Positions 23,943-34,152 of a DNA stretch of 64,000 bases are shown here, piece by piece. Numbering within the stretch: position 1 is the stretch's first letter; every line of letters starts with the position of its first letter. A program made the translations under genes and the position numbers. Under the pieces are notes generated by a model. That model did not search any database. It saw only the letters and a list, made by a program, of their open reading frames with translations, and had not been told where the DNA came from. Where the stretch lies: positions 8,504,017-8,568,016 of the forward strand of contig NZ_JQML01000001.1 of the NCBI RefSeq assembly GCF_000744705.1. Reading direction: 5' to 3'. The stretch is from Streptacidiphilus albus JL83. Its GTDB lineage: Bacteria; Actinomycetota; Actinomycetes; Streptomycetales; Streptomycetaceae.

Positions 23943-24725
23943 ATGGCCGGAGCGGGGCTGCGCCACGCCGAGCAGGTGATGGGCACGGTGGTGTCCTTCG
24001 ACATCCGGGACGCCGGCGCCGCGGGCGTCGACGCGGAGGCCGGGCTGCGCCGCGCCGTCGACTGGCTGCACCGGGTCGACCGGGTCTTCTCCACCTACCG
24101 CCCGGACAGCCAGATCAGCCGGCTGGGGCGGGGCGAGCTGGAGCTCGCCGACTGCGACCCGGAGGTCGCCGAGGTGCTGGAGCTGGGCGCGGCGGCCGAG
24201 CGGGACGGCGACGGCCGGTTCAGCGTCCGGGCCGGCGGGCTGCTCGACCCGTCCGGCGTGGTCAAGGGCTGGGCGGTGGAGCGGGCCTCGCGGATCCTGC
24301 GGGAGGCCGGCTCGCGGCGGCACTGCGTCAACGGCGGCGGGGACATCCAGACGGCGGGCGAGCCGGAACCGGGCCGTCCCTGGGGCCTCGCGGTCGCCCA
24401 TCCGCTGCACCCGGGGGCCTTCGCGACCCTGGTCCGGGGACAGGACATCGCGCTGGCGACCTCCGGCACGGCCGAGCGCGGCGGGCACATCCTGGACCCG
24501 CGCACCGGCCGGCCGGTCGGCGGCAACCTGGCCTCGGTGACCGTGGTCGGCCGCTCGCTGACGGCGGTCGACATCGCGGCCACCACCGCCTTCGCCCTGG
24601 GCGCCCGGGCCAGGGACTGGCTGGAGGGGCGCCCAGGACTGGAGGGCTTCGCGGTGCTGGACGACGGCCGGGCCTGGTGGACACCGGGCTTCGGCGCCTA
24701 CGCGCAGCTGCCGGAGCAGTCCTGA
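23943..24725 (+). CDS. FAD:protein FMN transferase (ApbE family)
   Basis: A 260-residue ApbE protein, which attaches FMN covalently to a threonine or serine of target flavoproteins. Family signs are M-G-T-V-V-S-F near the start, the C-V-N-G-G-G-D-I-Q block and the C-terminal metal site A-V-D-I-A-A-T-T-A. ATG 23943 has GGAGG 8-9 nt upstream. No signal peptide or lipobox is seen, so it is the cytosolic form. It is convergent with a type II NADH dehydrogenase, whose FAD is non-covalent, so a direct partnership is not implied; its target is unknown. Confidence 0.9.
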   Translation: MAGAGLRHAEQVMGTVVSFDIRDAGAAGVDAEAGLRRAVDWLHRVDRVFSTYRPDSQISRLGRGELELADCDPEVAEVLELGAAAERDGDGRFSVRAGGLLDPSGVVKGWAVERASRILREAGSRRHCVNGGGDIQTAGEPEPGRPWGLAVAHPLHPGAFATLVRGQDIALATSGTAERGGHILDPRTGRPVGGNLASVTVVGRSLTAVDIAATTAFALGARARDWLEGRPGLEGFAVLDDGRAWWTPGFGAYAQLPEQS

Positions 24726-24744
24726 GGTCGCGTCGGCGCGGCTG

Positions 24745-26103
24745 CTACTGGCGGACGTTGAGCGAGGCCACGTGCTCCTTGATCTGTTCCTTCGTCAGAT
24801 AGGTGTCGGTGTACTCGAAGTCCTTGAGCGTCGCGGGCCGCCGCAGCTGGAAGCCGGTGCGGACGAAGTCGTCGCCCGCGGTCGCGTTCAGCAGCCAGTT
24901 GGTCATCACCCGGACCTTGGCCACATTGGTCCGCAGCGCCATCAGGTGGTAGCCGCGGGCCACGCCCTGCGCGGCCACACCGGTGAGCTCGATGCCCATC
25001 GGCTTGGACACCGCCTGGGCGCCGCCGAGGTCCACCACCAGGCCCAGGTCCTTGTGGAAGTACGGCTGCATCGGCCCGCCCCGCAGCGCGGCGGCGACGT
25101 TGTCGGCGGCCACCTTGCCCTGCCGCTGGGCGTGCTGGGCGGTGGGCGGGCAGACCGCGCCGTCGCCCTTGGCCAGGTCGGGCACGGCGGCGGCGTCGCC
25201 CAGGGCGAACATCCCGTCGCACTGCGGGACGCTCATGTCGGCGGTGGTGGCCAGCCGCCCGCGCACGGTGTCGGCGTCCAGGGTGGCGATCAGCGGGCTG
25301 GCGGCGACGCCCGCCGTCCAGATCAGGGTCCGGCAGGGGATGTTCCGGCCGTCGGTGAGCTTCACCGAGGTGTCGGTGACCTCGGCCACGGACACGCCCA
25401 GCGACACCTCGATCCCGCGCCTGCGCAGCAGGTCCAGCGCGGTGCTGCCGAGCTTGTCGCCGAGCTCGGGCATCAGCTTGGGCGCGATGTCGACCAGGTG
25501 CCACTTGATCAGGTTGGGGTTGAGCCGCGGATAGCGCTTGATCGCGTAGCTGGTGACCCGCTGGAGGCAGGCGGCCGTCTCGGTGCCGGCGTAGCCGCCG
25601 CCGACGACCATGAACTGCAGCCGGGAGATCCGCTCGTCGCGGTCGGTCGCGGCGTCCGCGAGGTCGAGCTGGGAGATCACGTGGTCGCGCACGTACGCGG
25701 CCTCGGCCAGGGTCTTCATCCCGCGCGCGTGCTGCACCAGCCCGGGGATGTCGAAGGTGCGGGTGACACTGCCCGGGGCGAGCACGATGTAGTCGTAGTG
25801 CTCGTAGACGGTCTCGTCGGTGATCTTCTTGATCACGCAGACCTTCGCCCGGGGGTCGATGCCGATCGCCCCGCCCGGGATGATCCGGGTACGGTGCAGC
25901 ATCCGGCGCAGCGAGACCGCCACCGACTGCGGGGTCAGCACCCCGGCCGCGACCTGCGGCAGCAACGGCAGGTAGAGCTCGTAGCTGAACGGGGCGACGA
26001 TGGCGATGTCCGCCTCGCTCGGAGCGAGCCGGCGTTCGAGCCTCCGGGCGCACTCGACTCCGGCGAAACCGCCGCCGACCACCAGGATCCGAGGTCGTTC
26101 CAT
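24745..26103 (-). CDS. Type II NADH dehydrogenase-like FAD oxidoreductase (NDH-2)
   Basis: A 452-residue flavoprotein. The FAD dinucleotide fold is V-V-G-G-G-F-A-G at 8-15 and the NADH fold is V-V-G-G-G-Y-A-G near residues 167-174; the F-A-L-G-D-A-A-A motif contacts FAD. It transfers electrons from NADH to menaquinone without proton pumping. ATG 26103 has a GAGGA site and matches the family start MERPRILVVGGG. The C-terminal region lacks an obvious transmembrane helix, so it would be a peripheral membrane protein. Confidence 0.88.
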   Translation of the reverse strand: MERPRILVVGGGFAGVECARRLERRLAPSEADIAIVAPFSYELYLPLLPQVAAGVLTPQSVAVSLRRMLHRTRIIPGGAIGIDPRAKVCVIKKITDETVYEHYDYIVLAPGSVTRTFDIPGLVQHARGMKTLAEAAYVRDHVISQLDLADAATDRDERISRLQFMVVGGGYAGTETAACLQRVTSYAIKRYPRLNPNLIKWHLVDIAPKLMPELGDKLGSTALDLLRRRGIEVSLGVSVAEVTDTSVKLTDGRNIPCRTLIWTAGVAASPLIATLDADTVRGRLATTADMSVPQCDGMFALGDAAAVPDLAKGDGAVCPPTAQHAQRQGKVAADNVAAALRGGPMQPYFHKDLGLVVDLGGAQAVSKPMGIELTGVAAQGVARGYHLMALRTNVAKVRVMTNWLLNATAGDDFVRTGFQLRRPATLKDFEYTDTYLTKEQIKEHVASLNVRQ

Positions 26104-26247
26104 CGTTACCGTCCTCACAGGTTCTGATCGAAGGCTCTTCCCCCACACGCTCCTGCCCGCCACCCTTGCACGCACACCCCACCGCTGCCACTGCTGGAGC
26201 CACGGCTGTGCCGTACGGGTGCGGGCGGGCTCCGACGGGCCAATGGG

Positions 26248-26253
26248 TAGGGT
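26248..26253 (+). promoter_or_regulatory. -10 box of a leaderless transcript
   Basis: TAGGGT lies 7 nt before ATG 26261. Confidence 0.55.
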
Positions 26254-26260
26254 GGGGGCC

Positions 26261-27019
26261 ATGCTGCGTGAGGTACGGGCCGTCCGCTATGTGACAGCCC
26301 TTCGGGAGGGCGGGTCGCTGCCGGGACTGGTGGCGGCCGACGACGGAGCGCTCTATGTCGCCAAGTTCCGCGGCGCCGCCCAGGGCCGCAAGGCGCTGGT
26401 CGCGGAGGTGGTCGCGGGCGAGCTGGCGCGCCGGCTCGGCCTGCGCGTCCCCGAGCTGGTCCGGGCCGAGGTGGATCCGGTGATCGCGCTGGGCGAGCCC
26501 GAGCAGCAGGTCCAGGAGCTGGTGCAGGCCTCCGGCGGGACCAACCTCGGGATGGCCTTCCTCTCCCGGGCCTTCGGCTTCGACCCGCTGGCCTTCCCGG
26601 TCGACCCGCTGCTGGCCGGGCGGGTGGTCTGGTTCGACGCGCTGATCGGCAATGTCGACCGCTCCTGGCGCAACCCCAACCTGCTGGTCCGTCAGGGCGA
26701 GCTGTGGCTGATCGACCACGGCGCCAGTCTGATCTTCCACCACAACTGGCCCCGCGCCGCGGCCTCCGCGCGCCGCCCCTTCGACGCCGGCGACCATGCG
26801 CTGCTGCGCTTCGGCCCCCGGGTCGCGGCGGCCGACGCGGAGTTGGCCGGGCTGGTGACCGAGGCCCTGCTGGACGAGGTGCTGGCGCTGGTGCCGGAGC
26901 AGTGGCTGGCGGACGAGCCGGGCTTCGGCTCGGCGGACGAGGTACGGGCGGCGTACACCGCGCAGCTCGCCGAGCGGGTCGCCGGACCGCGCGACTGGTT
27001 GCCGGAGGTGGGCGCGTGA
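26261..27019 (+). CDS. HipA-like kinase-fold protein
   Basis: A 252-residue protein of the HipA-like/PI3-4 kinase fold. The catalytic loop I-G-N-V-D-R-S-W-R-N-P-N and the metal motif L-I-D-H-G-A-S-L are intact, and an N-terminal ATP-binding lysine is in LYVAKFRGA. It lacks the N-terminal HipA domain and there is no hipB antitoxin gene next to it. Instead it overlaps a DUF3037 gene by GTGA, an association seen in many bacteria. It may phosphorylate a protein or RNA-related target, but the substrate is not known. Confidence 0.82.
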   Translation: MLREVRAVRYVTALREGGSLPGLVAADDGALYVAKFRGAAQGRKALVAEVVAGELARRLGLRVPELVRAEVDPVIALGEPEQQVQELVQASGGTNLGMAFLSRAFGFDPLAFPVDPLLAGRVVWFDALIGNVDRSWRNPNLLVRQGELWLIDHGASLIFHHNWPRAAASARRPFDAGDHALLRFGPRVAAADAELAGLVTEALLDEVLALVPEQWLADEPGFGSADEVRAAYTAQLAERVAGPRDWLPEVGA

Positions 27020-27399
27020 GCGGCCCGGTGGTGTTCGAGTACGCCCTGGTGCGGGTGGTGCCCCGGGTGGAGCGCGGCGAACAGTTGAACGCCGGAGTGC
27101 TGGTCTACTGCCGTCCGGCCGGACTGGTGCGGGCGCTGATCCTGCTGGACGAGGAGCGGCTGCTGGCGCTGGACCCGGAGGCCGACGTCGCCGCGGTGCG
27201 CAGCGCGCTGGGCGCGGTCGCCGCGGTCTGCGCCGGCGGCGGTGCGGCCGGCCAGGCGGGCGAGGACGACCCGGGTCGCCGCTTCCGCTGGCTGACCGCC
27301 CCGCGCAGCACCGTGGTCCAGCCGGGGCCCGTGCACTGCGGACTGACGACGGATCCGGAGGGCGAGGCGGCGCGGCTGCTGGAGCAGTTCGTGCGCTGA
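27016..27399 (+). CDS. DUF3037 family protein
   Basis: A 127-residue protein starting at GTG 27016, overlapping the HipA-like stop. The family hallmark is F-E-Y-A-L-V-R-V-V-P followed by E-R-G-E-Q-L-N-A-G-V-L-V-Y-C. It has no known activity; its near-obligate coupling to HipA-like kinases suggests a regulator or substrate of that kinase. No membrane or signal segment. The C-terminal 20 residues end in a helix (EGEAARLLEQFVR). Confidence 0.85.
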   Translation: MSGPVVFEYALVRVVPRVERGEQLNAGVLVYCRPAGLVRALILLDEERLLALDPEADVAAVRSALGAVAAVCAGGGAAGQAGEDDPGRRFRWLTAPRSTVVQPGPVHCGLTTDPEGEAARLLEQFVR

Positions 27400-27425
27400 C
27401 GGCGTCCGGGCGACGGCCCGGCGGT

Positions 27426-27431
27426 TAGCAT
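27426..27431 (+). promoter_or_regulatory. -10 box of a leaderless transcript
   Basis: TAGCAT lies exactly 6 nt before ATG 27438. Confidence 0.6.
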
Positions 27432-27437
27432 GGGCGG

Positions 27438-27902
27438 ATGACAGTACTGTCCGAGGGCGCCGCGGAAGCCAGGGCCCAGGGGTGGCGGGCGCTGGCCGCG
27501 CTGCACGCCCGGATCGAGGGCGAGATCGAGCGCGCGCTGCAGTCCGCGCACGCGCTGAGCGTCAGCGAGTACTCGGTCCTGGACGTGCTCTCCCGGCAGG
27601 ACACCTGGCACATGCGGATGCAGCAGCTGTCGGCGGCCGTGGTGCTCAGCCAGAGCGCGACCACCCGGCTGGTGGCCCGGCTGGAGGAGGACGGGCTGCT
27701 CACCCGGTACCTCTGCGCGACCGATCGGCGCGGCATCTTCACCGAGGTCACCGCCGCCGGCCAGGAGCGGCTGGCGCAGGCCCGGCCGACCCACGACGCG
27801 GCGCTGCGCCGGGCGCTCTCCGCCGCCGAGGAGGTCCCCGAGCTGGCCCCGCTGGTGCGCGCCCTGGACGCCGCCTGCGGCGCGGTGCCCGCGGCCGGCT
27901 GA
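27438..27902 (+). CDS. MarR family transcriptional regulator
   Basis: A 154-residue winged-helix regulator. The DNA-reading part is MQQLSAAVVLSQSATTRLVARLEEDGLLTR (recognition helix S-A-T-T-R-L-V-A-R-L-E) followed by the wing A-T-D-R-R-G-I-F-T-E-V. Flanking helices form the dimer interface. MarR proteins usually sense phenolics or oxidants. No divergent target gene is present, so the regulon is unclear; it lies between DUF3037 and purB on the same strand with its own promoter. Confidence 0.92.
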   Translation: MTVLSEGAAEARAQGWRALAALHARIEGEIERALQSAHALSVSEYSVLDVLSRQDTWHMRMQQLSAAVVLSQSATTRLVARLEEDGLLTRYLCATDRRGIFTEVTAAGQERLAQARPTHDAALRRALSAAEEVPELAPLVRALDAACGAVPAAG

Positions 27903-27915
27903 GCCCGCGACCGGC

Positions 27916-27953
27916 CGAGCCTTCGTCCGGTCGAGCCTTCGTCCGGTCGAGCC
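27916..27953 (+). repeat. 16-bp tandem repeat between marR and purB
   Basis: CGAGCCTTCGTCCGGT is present twice in tandem with a partial third copy. It fills the intergenic space just after the marR stop. Confidence 0.6.
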
Positions 27954-27989
27954 GCCGACCGGGCGGTGAGCGGCTCCGACCTGGACTGT

Positions 27990-27995
27990 TAGGCT
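27990..27995 (+). promoter_or_regulatory. -10 box upstream of purB
   Basis: TAGGCT lies 8 nt before GTG 28004, so the transcript would be leaderless or nearly so. Confidence 0.5.
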
Positions 27996-28003
27996 TGCGA
28001 AGC

Positions 28004-29434
28004 GTGAGCGCGAAGCCGAATATCCCCGATGTCCTGGCCGCCCGATACGCCTCCGGCGAGCTGACCCGACTGTGGTCCCCCGAACACAAGGTCGTACTGG
28101 AGCGGCAGCTCTGGCTGGCCGTCCTCAAGGCGCAGGCCGACCTGGGGATCGACGTGCCCGAAGGAGCCGTCGCCGACTACGAGCGCGTCGTCGACCAGGT
28201 CGACCTGGCGTCCATCGCCGCCCGTGAGCGGATCACCCGGCACGATGTGAAGGCCCGCATCGAGGAGTTCAGCGACCTCGCCGGGCACGAGCAGATCCAC
28301 AAGGGCATGACCTCGCGGGACCTCACCGAGAACGTCGAGCAGCTGCAGGTGCTCCAGTCGCTGGAGCACGTCCGCGACCGCACGGTGGCGCTGCTGGTCC
28401 GGCTGGCGACCCTCGCCGCCGAGCACAGCGAGCTGGTCATGACCGGCCGCTCGCACAATGTCGCCGCCCAGGCCACCACCCTCGGCAAGCGCTTCGCCTC
28501 GGCCGCCGACGAGATCCTGGTCGCCTTCCAGCGGCTGGAGGAGCTGATCGCCCGTTACCCGCTGCGCGGGATCAAGGGCCCGGTCGGCACCTCCCAGGAC
28601 ATGCTCGACCTGCTCGGCGGCGACCAGGACAAGCTGGCCGAGCTGGAGAGCCGGGTCGCCGGGCACCTCGGCTTCCGGCAGGGCTTCACCAGCGTCGGCC
28701 AGGTCTACCCGCGCTCGCTCGACTACGACGTGCTCTCCGCGCTGGTCCAGCTCGCCGCCGGACCGAGCAGCCTGGCCAAGACCATCCGGCTGATGGCCGG
28801 CATCGAGCTGGTCACCGAGGGCTTCAAGGAGGGCCAGGTCGGCTCCTCCGCCATGCCGCACAAGATGAACACCCGCTCCTGCGAGCGGGTCAACGGCCTC
28901 GCGGTGATCCTGCGCGGCTACGCCTCGATGGTCTCCGAGCTCGGCGGCGACCAGTGGAACGAGGGCGACGTCTCCTGCTCGGTGGTCCGCCGGGTCGCGC
29001 TCCCCGACGCCTTCTTCGCCTTCGACGGCCTGCTGGAGACCTTCCTCACCGTCCTCGACGAGTTCGGCGCCTTCCCCGCCGTGATCGCCGCCGAACTCGA
29101 CCGCTACCTGCCGTTCCTCGGCACCACCAAGGTGCTGATGGCGGCGGTCCGGTCCGGTGTCGGCCGGGAGACCGCGCACGAGGCGATCAAGGAGCACGCG
29201 GTCGCCTCGGCGCTGGCGATGCGGGCCGGGGTCCGCGAGAACCAGCTGCTGGACCGGCTGGCGGCCGACGAGCGGATCCCGCTCGACCGGGCCGGCCTGG
29301 ACGCGCTGCTGGCCGACAAGCTGTCCTTCACCGGTGCGGCGGCCGCCCAGGTCGCCGAGGTCGTCCGCCGGGTCGGCGAGGTCGCCGCGGCCCACCCCGA
29401 GGCCGCGAAGTACACCCCGGGCGCCATCCTCTGA
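28004..29434 (+). CDS. purB: Adenylosuccinate lyase
   Basis: A 476-residue homotetrameric enzyme of purine synthesis that cleaves SAICAR and adenylosuccinate, releasing fumarate. The fumarase/aspartase signature is G-S-S-A-M-P-H-K-M-N, with the catalytic serine in this flexible loop; H-K-G-M-T-S-R-D and T-G-R-S-H-N-V contain the other catalytic segments. The start GTG 28004 is chosen from family length and the -10 box 8 nt upstream. Terminated by the hairpin at 29546-29581. Confidence 0.96.
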   Translation: MSAKPNIPDVLAARYASGELTRLWSPEHKVVLERQLWLAVLKAQADLGIDVPEGAVADYERVVDQVDLASIAARERITRHDVKARIEEFSDLAGHEQIHKGMTSRDLTENVEQLQVLQSLEHVRDRTVALLVRLATLAAEHSELVMTGRSHNVAAQATTLGKRFASAADEILVAFQRLEELIARYPLRGIKGPVGTSQDMLDLLGGDQDKLAELESRVAGHLGFRQGFTSVGQVYPRSLDYDVLSALVQLAAGPSSLAKTIRLMAGIELVTEGFKEGQVGSSAMPHKMNTRSCERVNGLAVILRGYASMVSELGGDQWNEGDVSCSVVRRVALPDAFFAFDGLLETFLTVLDEFGAFPAVIAAELDRYLPFLGTTKVLMAAVRSGVGRETAHEAIKEHAVASALAMRAGVRENQLLDRLAADERIPLDRAGLDALLADKLSFTGAAAAQVAEVVRRVGEVAAAHPEAAKYTPGAIL

Positions 29435-29545
29435 CCTCCGGCGCAGCCGCTCGCGGTGGAGCGACCGGTGGCTCGAACGTGTGAATAGGGTGCTCCGCTC
29501 CGCCGGGGCTGCCGGGATCCGGCGGCCCCGGGCCCGATGATCGAC

Positions 29546-29581
29546 GGACCCGTCCCCGCGCTCCGCGCGGTGGGCGGGTCC
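29546..29581 (+). terminator. Terminator after purB
   Basis: GGACCCG pairs with CGGGTCC, extended inside by CCGCGC/GCGCGG around a TCC loop, giving a long hairpin in the purB-terpene cyclase interval. Confidence 0.7.
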
Positions 29582-29610
29582 TTCGCCTGCCCGGCCCCGA
29601 GGAGCCCGCC

Positions 29611-30636
29611 GTGATCCCCACCGCCACCCCGGTCACCCCACTGCCCGGGACGGGACTGCCGCTGTCGCTCGCGCTGCCGACCGGGCGGCTGCCCGCGCCG
29701 CACGACCACCCCCGGCGGCAGCAGGTCAGGGCGGAGCACGACAGCTGGTTCCGGGCGCGGATGGCCGGGGTCGGGCTCCCCGCCGAGCAGCGGCTGTTCG
29801 GCCAGTGCGAGGGCGTCAGCCTGATGTGCCGGGTGCTGCCCGACGCCGACGCCGACCGACTGCTCGGCATCTGCCTCGCCGCCTCCGTGCTGTTCCTGCT
29901 GGACGACGTCACCGACGGCGACTCCGCCGAGACCTCCCGCGCCGACCAGTACCTCGCCGCACTGGCTGGCGGCTCGGTCGCGGCCACCGGCTCGGCGCAC
30001 CTCCGGCTGTTCTCGCAGACCCTGGCCCGGGTCCGGCAGGGCGTGTCGCCGCGGCTGTGGGCCCGCTTCACGGCCGGCTTCGCCGAGGTGGTGCGGACCG
30101 CCGCCGCCAAGTCGGCCGTGCCGGTCCCCGACTACGCCGGCTATCTCGCGGTCCGCCGCGCCGACGCCGCCTTCGACCTGGTCGGCGTCGCCATCGAGCA
30201 CGGCCTCGGCCTGGAGCTCGACCTCGACCCCGCGCTCCTCGACGGCCTCCACGACGCCTGCTTCGAACACACCATCCTGGTCAACGACCTGCTCTCCTAC
30301 CGCAAGGAGTACGCCGCCGACGAGCCGATGAACGCGATCGGCGTCCTCCGGCGCACCCGGGGGCTCGGCCTCCAGGCCGCCGTCGACGAGCTCTGCGCCC
30401 GGCTCGCGGCGGCCGAGGCGGCGTACTTCGCCGAGGCCGAGGCGCTGCGCGCGGCCCACGCGGACCGGCAGCCGGCGCTGGGCCGGTACCTGGACGCCTG
30501 GGCGCAGATGCTCAGCGGCAACCTGGCCTGGTCCCTGGCCTGCCCGCGCTACCACGGCCCCGGCGGCGGCTGGACCGAGGGCGTGCCCGACCGGATGGTG
30601 CTCTACCCGGACCGGACGGAGTTCGCGCGCGGCTGA
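29611..30636 (+). CDS. Class I terpene cyclase, product unknown
   Basis: A 341-residue single-domain terpene synthase. The Mg2+ motifs are D-D-V-T-D at 98-102 and N-D-L-L-S-Y-R-K-E at 225-233, and the C-terminal R-Y diphosphate sensor is at 313-314, so it should be active on farnesyl or geranylgeranyl diphosphate. The sequence does not match the cyclases I can recall by motif (epi-isozizaene, pentalenene, 2-methylisoborneol), so no product is named. GTG 29611 has a GAGGAG site. It ends tail to tail with a methyltransferase gene and lies 0.9 kb from geosmin synthase. Confidence 0.9.
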   Translation: MIPTATPVTPLPGTGLPLSLALPTGRLPAPHDHPRRQQVRAEHDSWFRARMAGVGLPAEQRLFGQCEGVSLMCRVLPDADADRLLGICLAASVLFLLDDVTDGDSAETSRADQYLAALAGGSVAATGSAHLRLFSQTLARVRQGVSPRLWARFTAGFAEVVRTAAAKSAVPVPDYAGYLAVRRADAAFDLVGVAIEHGLGLELDLDPALLDGLHDACFEHTILVNDLLSYRKEYAADEPMNAIGVLRRTRGLGLQAAVDELCARLAAAEAAYFAEAEALRAAHADRQPALGRYLDAWAQMLSGNLAWSLACPRYHGPGGGWTEGVPDRMVLYPDRTEFARG

Positions 30637-30655
30637 CGGCGGCGCGGACCGGGCG

Positions 30656-31417
30656 TCAGACCGGCTTGCGGGCCTCGATCAGGAACCGGGTGGTGTGCGC
30701 GACGAAGGACCCGTCGGCCTGGATCTGCTGGTGCAGCGCCCGCAGCTGCGGCCGGTACTGCTCGACGGTGAAGCCGGGGACCATCCAGATCACCTTGCGG
30801 AGGAAGTAGACCACCGCGCCGATGTCCAGGAACTCGGTGCGCAGCTGCTCGAAGCGCAGGTCGGTGACGGTGAGTCCGGCGGCCTCGGCCGCCGCCCGCG
30901 CGTCGTCCGGGTGCCGGCCGCGCCGGACGGCGGCCGGCAGCGGGCCGAGGAAGTACTCGACCAGCTCGAAGACGCTGGCCGGACCGACCTGCTGGGAGAA
31001 GTAGCTGCCGCCGGGCTGCAGCACCCGGGCGATCTCGGTCCACCGGGTGGCCACCGGATGGCGGCTGACGACCAGGTCGAAGGCGTCCTCGGCGAAGGGC
31101 AGCGGCAGCTCCTCCGACTCGGCCACGACCGCCACGCCCAGCGGGTGCAGCAGCCGGGTGGCCTTGGCGATGTTCGGCGGCCAGGACTCGGTGGCGACCG
31201 TCAGCGCGGGCAGCCGGGGGACGCCGGCCAGCACCTCGCCGCCGCCGGTCTGCAGGTCGAGCGCGGCCCGGGCCAGACCCATCCGCTCGCCCATCGCGGC
31301 GGCGTAGCCCCAGCTGGGGCGCTGCTCGGTGGCGCGGCCGTCGAGCCAGGAGAAGTCCCAGCCGTCGACGGACACCGTGTCGGCCTCGGTGACCAGGTCG
31401 TCGAAGGTGCGTGACAT
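30656..31417 (-). CDS. SAM-dependent class I methyltransferase
   Basis: A 253-residue methyltransferase of the Methyltransf_11/25 kind. The SAM loop A-L-D-L-Q-T-G-G-G-E-V-L is near residues 52-63, and F-D-L-V-V-S-R-H-P-V follows around 112-121, then A-R-V-L-Q-P-G-G-S-Y. The substrate is unknown. It lies between a terpene cyclase (convergent) and geosmin synthase (same strand, 71 nt apart), so terpene tailoring is a possible role, but such methyltransferases also occur here as housekeeping genes. Confidence 0.88.
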   Translation of the reverse strand: MSRTFDDLVTEADTVSVDGWDFSWLDGRATEQRPSWGYAAAMGERMGLARAALDLQTGGGEVLAGVPRLPALTVATESWPPNIAKATRLLHPLGVAVVAESEELPLPFAEDAFDLVVSRHPVATRWTEIARVLQPGGSYFSQQVGPASVFELVEYFLGPLPAAVRRGRHPDDARAAAEAAGLTVTDLRFEQLRTEFLDIGAVVYFLRKVIWMVPGFTVEQYRPQLRALHQQIQADGSFVAHTTRFLIEARKPV

Positions 31418-31488
31418 GCCGCCATCCTGGCACCGCGTTCGGGGCGGGGCCACCGGATTTCCGGTCGGCCCCGCCCCGAACGGCCAGG

Positions 31489-33936
<2,448 letters not shown>

Positions 33937-34041
33937 TCAAGGCAGGGGGACCGGTGCGGTCCGGTGATCTCTGTTCAGCAACACGTTAGGTCCGGTCCAC
34001 CCGGTTGGAGCCCAACCCCGGTCGCTCTCCCTCGAATTGGT

Positions 34042-34064
34042 GAATCCGTCGGCAGGGCGGATTC
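34042..34064. repeat. Inverted repeat in the geosmin synthase/ATPase divergent region
   Basis: GAATCCG and CGGATTC separated by 9 nt. The rest of the 270-nt interval (33883-34152) holds promoters but no gene; this repeat is a candidate operator. Confidence 0.45.
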
Positions 34065-34140
34065 GAACCCGGAAATGCGGGCATGGGCAGCGGTCACTCC
34101 GTCAACTGCGGGAACACCACTGCGATGCAGGTCAAAGCGG

Positions 34141-34146
34141 TAGGGT
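34141..34146 (+). promoter_or_regulatory. -10 box of a leaderless transcript
   Basis: TAGGGT lies exactly 6 nt before ATG 34153. Confidence 0.6.
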
Positions 34147-34152
34147 GCGTGG

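Noticed and set aside
34058-34070. GATTCGAACCC, resembling a tRNA T-arm on the minus strand between geoA and the ATPase gene
   Set aside because: The flanking bases do not form a T-stem and no anticodon or D-arm follows; an ordinary inverted repeat explains the match.
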